Below, piece by piece: positions 56,580-64,000 of a stretch of 64,000 bases of DNA. Each line of letters starts with the position of its first letter. Position 1 is the first letter of the stretch. A model generated the notes under the pieces. That model searched no databases and had not been told where the DNA came from. It was given only the letters and a program-made list of their open reading frames with translations. Both the position numbers and the translations under genes were made by a program. Source of the DNA: Holophagales bacterium (lineage in GTDB: Bacteria; Acidobacteriota; Thermoanaerobaculia; UBA5066); the NCBI GenBank assembly GCA_016714815.1, contig JADKBZ010000033.1, positions 62,001 through 126,000 on the forward strand, in the 5' to 3' direction.

Positions 56580-56760
56580 CCACGGGCTCGCCTCGGGTCG
56601 CACCGCGGCCTCGAGTTCCTCAGGCTCCCGCCGGACGGGAACAGGATCGCCCTCTCTGCCGAGGACTCCGGCACCCGCCAGATCCGGGTCAGGCCGGCCT
56701 GCGGCGGGCGCCGGGAAGCTCCTTTGACAGTCCGGAAAGGACCGGAGCATGACCCCTCTC
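56580..56760 (+). pseudogene. Possible remnant of a WD40-like (PD40) beta-propeller gene
   Basis: Between the FHA-RDD gene and the redox operon, one frame reads LEFLRLPPDGNRIALSAEDS, then SGTRQIRVRPACGG, which resembles one PD40 blade (pattern SPDGxxIAFSxxxSGxxQIWV) of TolB-like or kinase-linked propellers. It has no start codon and no second blade, and stops at an in-frame TAG soon after. The remaining part of 56401-56580 shows nothing I can name. Confidence 0.3.
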
Positions 56761-56782
56761 ACCACAGAACAAAAGTCGAGCC

Positions 56783-56844
56783 GTAACGTGGAGAAACACC
56801 ACGTCACGGGATTCAACGTGTAGGGAATCGCCTCTCAACGTTGA
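56783..56844. repeat. Inverted repeats in an AT-rich intergenic island
   Basis: ACGTGG-N7-CCACGT (56786-56804, arms extendable to GT and AC with one mismatch) and the perfect palindrome TCAACGTTGA (56835-56844). The word CAACGT or its complement recurs at 56814 and 56901. Base composition from about 56750 to 57020 is much more AT-rich than the rest of the window. Confidence 0.55.
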
Positions 56845-56881
56845 AATTCTCAACGAACCAGGGCTTTTCTCATCACTTTCG

Positions 56882-56897
56882 TGTTTACGCGTAAACA
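56882..56897. promoter_or_regulatory. Perfect 16-bp palindrome, candidate activator (UAS) site
   Basis: TGTTTACGCGTAAACA is a perfect palindrome about 135-150 bp upstream of the predicted sigma54 promoter. That is the distance expected of an upstream activator site. The activator could be the sigma54-dependent response regulator encoded in the same operon (61102-62436), which has a C-terminal Fis-type helix-turn-helix. Confidence 0.55.
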
Positions 56898-57029
56898 TCT
56901 ACGTTGCAATTACTTACACCGAACTGCTCTTTCCGCGGCGATGAGATTCTCTACGACATCCTCTGTCGGAATCCGTGGCGACGGGGCTAAACTCAATTCT
57001 ACGAGTGAGATACGGAAACCTCCACACTC

Positions 57030-57045
57030 TGGCCCCGGACTTGCG
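57030..57045 (+). promoter_or_regulatory. Candidate sigma54 (-24/-12) promoter of the redox operon
   Basis: TGGCCCCGGACTTGCG matches the consensus TGGCAC-N5-TTGCA, with invariant GG and GC separated by 10 bases. Transcription would start near 57056, 42 nt before the ATG at 57098. It is the only good match that I noticed upstream of an operon that also encodes a sigma54 activator. Confidence 0.65.
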
Positions 57046-57056
57046 ACAAAAACGGC

Positions 57057-57078
57057 GGGCGGACCCAAACGTCCGCCC
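57057..57078 (+). promoter_or_regulatory. Hairpin in the 5' leader of the redox operon
   Basis: GGGCGGAC (57057-57064) pairs with GTCCGCCC (57071-57078) around a CCAAAC loop. It begins at or next to the predicted sigma54 transcription start and could stabilise the 5' end of the message. Confidence 0.45.
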
Positions 57079-57097
57079 CCGGGGGGTACGGAGGCTC

Positions 57098-57874
57098 ATG
57101 TTGAAGCCGCAGACCAAGGGACTGCTTCTCGACACGACTCGCTGCATCGGGTGCGGTGCCTGCGCGCTGGCGTGCAAGGAACGCAACAAGCTGCCGAAAA
57201 CGTCTGACGACGTCCTGAAGGACGAACTCTCCGACAGGACCTACTCCGTGGTGAAGCAGGTCGGGTCCCGATACGTCCGGCGGATGTGCATGCACTGCGT
57301 CACACCCTCGTGCGCCTCGGCCTGCCCCGTCGCCGCGTTCGAGAAGACCGCCGCGGGGCCGGTCATCTACCACGAGTCGAAGTGCATGGGCTGCCGCTAC
57401 TGCATGATCGCCTGCCCGTTCGGCATCCCGAAGTACGAGTGGGAGAAAAAGGCGCCCCTCGTCCGGAAGTGCGACCTCTGCGCCGACCGTCTCGCGCAGG
57501 GGCTGAAGACGGGCTGCTCCACCGCCTGCCCCACCGGCGCGACGACCTTCGGCGACCGGGACGCCCTCGTCGCCGAGGCCCGCGAACGCTTCCGCGCCAA
57601 CCCGGGCCGCTACAACGAGCACGTCTACGGCGTCGAGGAGGTCGGCGGGACGTCCGTCCTCCTGATCTCCGACGGCAAGGCCGAAGAGCTCGGCTACCCC
57701 GCCGGCCTCGACGGCACCGCGCCGGCGTTCCTCACCTGGCGCGTCCTGAACATCATCCCCGACATCGTCATGACGGGAGCCGTCCTCCTCGGCGGCATCT
57801 ACTGGATCCGCAACCGCCGCGACGAGGTCGAGGCGGCCGAGGGTTCCCACCACGAGACGCCGAAGGAGCACTGA
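57098..57874 (+). CDS. HybA/NrfC-like 4x[4Fe-4S] ferredoxin protein with C-terminal membrane anchor
   Basis: 258 aa, ATG with GGAGG 5 nt upstream. Electron-transfer subunit of the molybdopterin-oxidoreductase/HybA type. Four [4Fe-4S] motifs are visible: CIGCGACALACKE, CMHCVTPSCASACP, CMGCRYCMIACPFG and CDLCADRL with a later GCSTACPTG. A C-terminal helix (LNIIPDIVMTGAVLLGGIYWI) anchors it. Unlike E. coli HybA it has no Tat or Sec signal, so the Fe-S part may face the cytoplasm. The next gene, 2 nt away, encodes its usual membrane partner. No catalytic subunit gene is adjacent. Confidence 0.9.
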   Translation: MLKPQTKGLLLDTTRCIGCGACALACKERNKLPKTSDDVLKDELSDRTYSVVKQVGSRYVRRMCMHCVTPSCASACPVAAFEKTAAGPVIYHESKCMGCRYCMIACPFGIPKYEWEKKAPLVRKCDLCADRLAQGLKTGCSTACPTGATTFGDRDALVAEARERFRANPGRYNEHVYGVEEVGGTSVLLISDGKAEELGYPAGLDGTAPAFLTWRVLNIIPDIVMTGAVLLGGIYWIRNRRDEVEAAEGSHHETPKEH

Positions 57875-57876
57875 GA

Positions 57877-59469
57877 GTGAACGCCATGCCGAAGCTCGAA
57901 GTTCCGCGCTTCACGTTCTGGCGGGGAGTCCTCCTCGTCATCCTCGCCCTCGGGACCTACGCCACCGTCATCCGTTTCTTCAAGGGCCTCGCCGCCTCCA
58001 CGAACCTCACCGACGCATTCCCGTGGGGTATCTGGATCGGATTCGACGTCCTCTGCGGCGTCGCCCTCGCCGCCGGCGGCTTCACGATCAGCGCGACCGT
58101 CTACATCTTCAACCTCGAGAAGTTCCGGCCGATCGTCCGCCCGGCCATCCTGACGGCGTTCCTCGGCTACTGCCTCGTCGTCGTCGCGCTGATGTTCGAC
58201 CTCGGTCGCCCCTGGAACATCTGGCACCCGCTCGTCATGTGGAACCCGCACTCGGTCATGTTCGAGGTCGGCTGGTGCGTCACGCTCTACACGACGGTCC
58301 TCGCCCTCGAGTTCAGCCCGATCGTCCTCGAGCGCTTCAAGATGACGAAGACGCTGCACGTGATGCACTTCATCATGCCGCTCCTCGTCGTCCTCGGAGT
58401 CCTCCTCTCGACGCTGCACCAGTCCTCGCTCGGGTCCTTCTACCTGATCGTCCCGACGAAGCTCCACGCGCTCTGGTACTCGCCGCTCATCCCGCTCTAC
58501 TTCTTCCTCACCGCGCTCACGCTCGGCTGCGCGATGACGATCGTCGAGTCGTTCCTCTCGCACCGCGCCTTCGGCAAGCAGCTCGAGATGGAGCTCCTCG
58601 TCCCGCTCGGGCGGGTGGCGCTCCTCATCCTCTCCCTCACGGCCGTCATCCGCTTCGCCGACTTCCGGCACCGCGGCATCCTCGGGCTCCCCTTCCAGGC
58701 CACCTACGAGTCGCGGCTCTGGCTCGCGGAGATGCTCATCGGCGTCCTGGCGCCCGGCATCCTCCTCGCGATCCCGAAGGTCCGCAAGCACACCACGGGC
58801 CTCTTCCTGGCGGCGCTCCTCATCGTGATGGGCGTCATCATGAACCGGATGAACGTCTCCATCACCGGCATGGAGCGCTCCTCGGGCCAGATCTACGTTC
58901 CCGCCCTGACCGAGATCGCCATCACTCTCTCCGTCGTCGGCGTCGGGTTCCTCATCTTCGCCCTCGCCGTGAAGTTCCTCCCCGTCTTCCCCGATCAGGA
59001 GATGAAGGAAGCGCGGCCGATCGTCATCCCCGAGGGTGGGAACCTGGTCGGTCAGCCGCTCCGGTCGCTCCCCGTTCCGGCCCTCGTCGTCGTCGCCCTC
59101 GCCTTCTTCGGCGCCGTCGCCCTCGGGGCCGACGGGGTTCGCCGCCGCGAGGTCGCTCCCGGCCCGCCCGCCCCCACCGCGGCCAGGCCCGCTCTGGCTG
59201 CGGCGCTCACGAGCTTCCAGCCGACGGACGTCGTCTTCCCGAAGGCGCCCGACAGCCCCGGCCCGGTCACGTTCTCTCACTCCAGGCACGTCGACGCCAC
59301 GGCTCCCGACTGCGTCTCCTGCCACGGCGACGGGACCTCCTTCCTCGGGCGAAAGGAAGCCGCTCCCGCCGGGCTGATGCACGACGCGAAGCACTGCGGC
59401 GGCTGTCACGACGGGACCTCGGCGTTCGCCATCGACGCCGATTGCTCTCCCTGCCACAAGGCCGAGTAG
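57877..59469 (+). CDS. HybB/NrfD-family quinone-reactive membrane subunit fused to triheme cytochrome c
   Basis: 530 aa from the GTG at 57877 (AAGGAG 8 nt upstream); an ATG at 57886 is the alternative. Residues 1-400 are a HybB/NrfD integral membrane protein with about ten helices (FPWGIWIGFDVLCGVALAAGG, MFDLGRPWNIWHPLVMWNPHS, SSLGSFYLIVPTKLHALWY). After another helix near 425-445 and a Pro/Ala linker, the last 65 residues carry three heme c motifs: CVSCH (479-483), CGGCH (507-511) and CSPCH (523-527), with extra His as axial ligands, like a cytochrome c7/triheme domain. The fusion would pass electrons between the quinone pool and periplasmic carriers. The heme domain must be outside the cytoplasmic membrane. 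Confidence 0.9.
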   Translation: MNAMPKLEVPRFTFWRGVLLVILALGTYATVIRFFKGLAASTNLTDAFPWGIWIGFDVLCGVALAAGGFTISATVYIFNLEKFRPIVRPAILTAFLGYCLVVVALMFDLGRPWNIWHPLVMWNPHSVMFEVGWCVTLYTTVLALEFSPIVLERFKMTKTLHVMHFIMPLLVVLGVLLSTLHQSSLGSFYLIVPTKLHALWYSPLIPLYFFLTALTLGCAMTIVESFLSHRAFGKQLEMELLVPLGRVALLILSLTAVIRFADFRHRGILGLPFQATYESRLWLAEMLIGVLAPGILLAIPKVRKHTTGLFLAALLIVMGVIMNRMNVSITGMERSSGQIYVPALTEIAITLSVVGVGFLIFALAVKFLPVFPDQEMKEARPIVIPEGGNLVGQPLRSLPVPALVVVALAFFGAVALGADGVRRREVAPGPPAPTAARPALAAALTSFQPTDVVFPKAPDSPGPVTFSHSRHVDATAPDCVSCHGDGTSFLGRKEAAPAGLMHDAKHCGGCHDGTSAFAIDADCSPCHKAE

Positions 59470-59494
59470 CGGACGGGAAGCGGAAAGGGCGGAG

Positions 59495-61101
59495 ATGCGA
59501 CGTCTCAGGGCCAACTCCCTCGCAGTCCGGCTGACGGGGACCCTCGTGGCCGCCCTCGCCGCCCTTCTCCTCTTCTCCTGGTTCGTCGCTCTCACCCTCC
59601 AGAGTCGGTTCGCAGAGACGACCGCGCGCTACAGCGCCCTCGCCATCTCGGAGACCCTCACCGGCGGCCTGCACGGCATGATGCTGGCCAACGACCGGGC
59701 CGCCCTCGAGACCTCCGTCGGAGCCATCGCGAAGGGCGCGCCCAGCATCCGGGTGAGGGTCTTCAACAAGGAGGGGTCGATCGTCTACTCCTCCATCCCG
59801 TCCGAGGCCGGACAGCGGGTCGACACGACGTCCGAGGCCTGCTTCAAGTGCCACGCCGAAGGACGCCCCATCGAGAAGCTGCCGCCGGGGGACCGGACGC
59901 GCACCTTCACCCTCGACGGCATCCCGGCCCTCGGGGTCATCCGCCCCATCGAGAACGAGCCGTCCTGCTCGACGGCCGCGTGCCACGCCCACCCGCCCGA
60001 GAAGCGCCTCCTGGGCGTCGTCGACGTCTCGATCCAGCTCGTCAAGCAGGAGCAGGTCCGCCGCCAGACGACGACGCTCATGGCCGTCACGGGCATCGCG
60101 ACGCTCCTCCTCGTCGCCGTCGTCGTCATCCTCGTCGTGAGGCGCAACGTCCACCGGCCGGTCCGGAGCCTCGCCGAGACCCTCGGGGCCCTGGGCGGCG
60201 GAGACTACTCGGCGCGGTACGAGGACGAGTCGATCGCCGAGTTCTCCTTCCTCGGCCACCACGTGAACCGGATGGCGGGCGACCTCCAGAAGGCCAACGC
60301 CGAGCTCGTCGACTGGGCCCAGACGCTCGAGCGCCGCGTCGAGGAGAAGACGGGCGAGCTGAAGGCGGCGCAGGCCCAGATGATCCGCGTCGAGCGGATG
60401 GCCTCCCTCGGCAAGCTCGCGGCGGTCGTCGCCCACGAGATCAACAATCCCCTCGCGAGCGTCGTCACCTACTCGAAGCTCCTCCTCCGCCGCTTCACGC
60501 TCAAGGGCGGCCCGAAGCCGGGCGACGACACCGAGAAGATCCTCGAGGCGATCGCCTCCGAGTCGTCCCGCTGCGGCGAGATCGTCTCGAACCTCCTCCT
60601 CTTCGCGCGCCGCACCGGCTCGCGGATGGAGCCGACCGACGTCAACAAGCTCGTCGACCGCTCCCTCTTCCTCCTCAAGCACAAGATGGACCTCGCCCAG
60701 GTGCAGCCGGCGCTCTTCCTCGACACCACCCTCCCCGGCGTCCTCTGCGACCCGTCGCACATCGAGCAGGCGATCCTCGCCCTCTCCATCAACGGCATCG
60801 AGGCGATGCCGGACGGCGGAACGCTGTCGATCCGCACCGCTCCGCACGGCCCGAAGGGGGCCCGGATCGAGATCTCGGACACGGGCGTCGGAATGGACGA
60901 CGAGGTCAAGCGGCAGATCTTCGAGCCCTTCTTCACCACGAAGGGGGACGGCGAGGGGAAAGGCCTCGGCCTCGGCCTCGCGGTCGTCTACGGCATCGTC
61001 CAGCGACACGGCGGCGCCATCGACGTCGAGAGCTCCCCCGGAACCGGAACCCGCTTCATCCTCACCCTGCCCGGGACCTCCGCTCCCGGAGAGGAGTCCT
61101 G

Positions 61102-61102
<1 letters not shown>
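59495..61102 (+). CDS. Sensor histidine kinase with periplasmic heme c motifs
   Basis: 535 aa. Two membrane helices (about 13-35 and 195-216) frame a periplasmic domain that contains CFKCH (116-120) and CSTAACH (158-164), a CX2CH and a CX4CH heme c attachment motif. A HAMP linker (RPVRSLAETLGALGGGDYSARY) and coiled coil lead to a HisKA domain with the H-box VVAHEINNPLASVVTYSKLL (phospho-acceptor His314) and a GHKL ATPase (NGIEAMPDGGTL, DTGVGMDDEVKRQIFEPFFTTK, GLGLGLAVVYGIV). It probably senses redox state or a gas through c-type heme and phosphorylates the regulator encoded next, with which it shares a TGATG junction. Confidence 0.92.
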
Positions 61103-62432
<1,330 letters not shown>

Positions 62433-62436
<4 letters not shown>

Positions 62437-62948
62437 AGGTCCGGCTCCTCCACACCGCCGACGTCTCACCCGGCCACGTGAGGAGCGCCTTCAGCGGGCT
62501 CGCGCCACCCCTGGTGCCGGGCGAATCCCTGCCGCACCGGGGCTCCTTCGCCTCGTTCTACGACCGCGCAAGAGCGCAGTACGACGCCTTCGGCGTCCTG
62601 GAGACCGTCCCCGCGCCCGAGCCGGGATGGCTGAACCTGCTCCTTCTCGGCGCCGATCTCTTCGTGCCGGCCCTGACCTACGTCTTCGGCCTGTCGCACC
62701 TGGCGGGCGGGAGGGGCATCCTCTCCGTCTCCCGTCTGAAGCCGCCGGAAGAGAACGAGCTCAGCGAGAGGGTCCTCGTCCACCGCCTCCGCGTGGAGGT
62801 GGCCCACGAGCTCGGCCACGCGGCCGGCCTCGTCCACTGCGCCGTGAACGACTGCGCGATGCACCGTTCCCTCTGGCCGGAGAGCGTCGACCTCAAGAAC
62901 CCCGAGTTCTGCGCTTCCTGCCGCGCGCGGCTCCCCGAGGCCCCTTAG
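62433..62948 (+). CDS. Archaemetzincin-family zinc metallopeptidase
   Basis: 171 aa, GTG start overlapping the regulator stop by 4 nt. The complete family motif is present: HELGHAAGLVHC (His125, Glu126, His129, His135, Cys136), Cys141, Met143 (the met-turn) and the C-terminal CASC (Cys160, Cys163), so both the catalytic and the structural zinc sites look intact. No signal peptide, so it should be cytoplasmic. Archaemetzincins are best known from archaea and vertebrates. Translational coupling to a redox two-component system is unusual. Its 3' end overlaps a convergent gene by 56 bp. Confidence 0.9.
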
Positions 62949-63912
62949 CGGCCGGGTCGAGCCCCGCGGCCCCGACGAGGGCCTCCCAGAGCCTTCCCCG
63001 CTCCTCCGCTCTCTCGAGCGTCCCGGGAAGGGGCGTCGTGGCGGCCGGCGCCCGGTCGAACCAGAAAAGCCCGCTGGGACGTCCGGCGGCCCGGCTCGCG
63101 GCGAGCCAGACGACCGTGTCGGCGCCCTCGTCCGGGCTGCGGAGAATCCCCTTCGCGAGGGCGTGGAAACGCGGAAGGGAGGTCCTCACGGCCGGAGTGT
63201 CGGCCCAGCCCGGGTGCATCGCCGAAAACGTGACGACGCCCGCGGAGAGACGCTCGGCCAGAAGCTCGTTCAGGACGACGAGCGCCCGCTTCGTCCGCGC
63301 GTACTGGACGACGCCGTCGAACGGATCGGGGCCTCCCCGGAAGAGCCCGTCCACGTCGAGCCGCTGGGTGTACATGCCGCCCGACGAGACGTGGACGACG
63401 CGCCCGCCGGCGCGCTCGAGCGCCGGCACGAGGAGCCCCGTCAGGAGGAACGGGCCGACGAGATTCGTGGCGAGCGTCAGCTCCAGGCCGTCCGGGGTCG
63501 TGACCCGCCGGTCCGGCAGGACCCCGGCGTTGTGGACGAGAACGTCCACGGGCTCGCCGGCCAGGCTCGCGGCGACCCGGCGGACGTCGCCGAGGTCGGA
63601 GACGTCGAGGCGGACCAGCTCGAGCCGGCGATTCCCCGTTTCCCTCCTCAGCTCTCCGAGCGCGTCTCGCCCCCGGGCCTCGTCCCGGCAAAGGAGGACG
63701 ACGCGCGCGCCGAGCCTTGCCAGGCTGCGCGCCGCCGCCTTCCCTATTCCCGAATTCGCCCCCGTGACGAACGCCGTCTTCCCGGACAGGTCGACCTCGA
63801 GGTCCCCGGGGTCGAACCGCCTGGCGTGACGCCGGAAGCCGCTCCGGCCGAAGGAGAAGACGACCGACGCGTCGAGGACGGAGTCGAAGAGGCCGGAGAG
63901 GAGTCCGCTCAC
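62893..63912 (-). CDS. Short-chain dehydrogenase/reductase (DHRS12/retinol dehydrogenase-like)
   Basis: 339 aa, GTG start at 63912 overlapping the upstream gene's stop (GTGA). NAD(P)-binding motif TGANSGIG (about 50-57), Arg after the second strand (LLCRDEARG, suggesting NADP), the structural HNAG, and the catalytic Ser (SSGGMY) and YARTK (Tyr-x3-Lys). The C-terminus has the membrane-associated extended form's FWFDRAPA. The first 35 residues are a lead-in seen in the DHRS12 group. The substrate is unknown. The 3' end runs 56 bp into the convergent archaemetzincin gene. Confidence 0.88.
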   Translation of the reverse strand: MSGLLSGLFDSVLDASVVFSFGRSGFRRHARRFDPGDLEVDLSGKTAFVTGANSGIGKAAARSLARLGARVVLLCRDEARGRDALGELRRETGNRRLELVRLDVSDLGDVRRVAASLAGEPVDVLVHNAGVLPDRRVTTPDGLELTLATNLVGPFLLTGLLVPALERAGGRVVHVSSGGMYTQRLDVDGLFRGGPDPFDGVVQYARTKRALVVLNELLAERLSAGVVTFSAMHPGWADTPAVRTSLPRFHALAKGILRSPDEGADTVVWLAASRAAGRPSGLFWFDRAPAATTPLPGTLERAEERGRLWEALVGAAGLDPAAKGPRGAARGRKRRTRGS

Positions 63913-64000
63913 GGGACGAGGACCCTGTCGCCCGGGACGATCCGGGCATCGAGGAGCATCACCTTCATCGCGGCCTCCGGATCCGCGCGGCGGGGCCTGC
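63909..64000 (-). CDS. Partial CDS (C-terminus), function not recognised
   Basis: Only the last 29-30 codons are in the window, ending EAAMKVMLLDARIVPGDRVL-VP before the TGA at 63909-63911. The stop overlaps the SDR start by 4 nt, so the two are in one transcript. Too little is visible to name a family. Confidence 0.5.
   Translation of the reverse strand, partial: RPRRADPEAAMKVMLLDARIVPGDRVLVP

Noticed and set aside
56881..57207. Open frame starting MFTRKH before the redox operon, and a minus-strand frame with the same first residues ending at 56898
   Set aside because: Both start inside the palindrome TGTTTACGCGTAAACA, which is why they begin alike. Neither has a ribosome site or a domain, and one runs across the predicted sigma54 promoter.

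Overview
The window is high-GC, gene-dense bacterial chromosome with no rRNA, tRNA, CRISPR array, integrase or insertion sequence that I can see. The gene content (hrcA-grpE-dnaK-dnaJ, MglA-type GTPase, stressosome module, HoxEFUYH hydrogenase, NrfD/cytochrome c redox genes, secreted FG-GAP and IPTL-CTERM proteins) fits an environmental Gram-negative, most likely Acidobacteriota (Thermoanaerobaculia/Holophagae type) or a similarly built lineage. That assignment is inference from gene content, not from a marker phylogeny.

Layout. 1-4918 (minus): heat-shock operon hrcA-grpE-dnaK-dnaJ, followed by the start of a probable prmA. 5019-16279 (plus): a DUF2520 Rossmann protein (frameshifted), an MglA-like GTPase with a long C-terminal extension, a LysM lytic transglycosylase, comM, an M23 peptidase, secA and guaB (frameshifted). 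16321-23017 (minus): a TlpA-like protein and a partner-switching cluster, read in transcription order as response regulator-kinase, rsbR, rsbS, rsbT, an ATPase-SpoIIE phosphatase and an RsbT-histidine kinase fusion. 23191-26305 (minus): icd with a terminator, and aceK. 26382-31922 (minus): a chained operon of GntR regulator, AGPS-like FAD enzyme, GlpD-like dehydrogenase and FGGY kinase, with its own promoter and operator. 32011-36539: a lone RsbRD-type protein and the tesA / ybbA-ybbP type cluster. 36566-43590 (plus): an O-antigen ligase-like protein, a repeat protein, two secreted paralogues (one frameshifted), a P-domain/Calx-beta protein with an IPTL-type sorting tail, and a seven-repeat FG-GAP lipoprotein. 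43616-48039 (minus): a DUF885-like protein, an OPT transporter broken by five frameshifts, and an HD-domain protein. 48134-52993 (minus): a complete hoxEFUYH NAD-coupled [NiFe] hydrogenase. 53328-56400: an Ntn hydrolase, a DUF4282 protein and an FHA-RDD protein.

57098-62948 (plus) is the most interesting part. It is an operon of a HybA-like 4x[4Fe-4S] protein, a HybB/NrfD membrane subunit fused to a triheme cytochrome c domain, a sensor kinase whose periplasmic domain carries CXXCH and CX4CH heme c motifs, a sigma54-dependent response regulator, and an archaemetzincin. It is preceded by a good -24/-12 sigma54 promoter and, further upstream in an AT-rich island, a perfect 16-bp palindrome suited to be the activator site. 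I read it as a self-regulated, redox-sensing electron-transfer module. No catalytic hydrogenase, formate or nitrite subunit sits beside it.

Eight single-base frameshifts interrupt otherwise conserved reading frames (near 5097, 15301 and 39438, and five in 45090-46775). Those in guaB and the single-hit genes look like consensus errors next to G/C runs. The cluster in the OPT gene could be either local sequence error or real decay.
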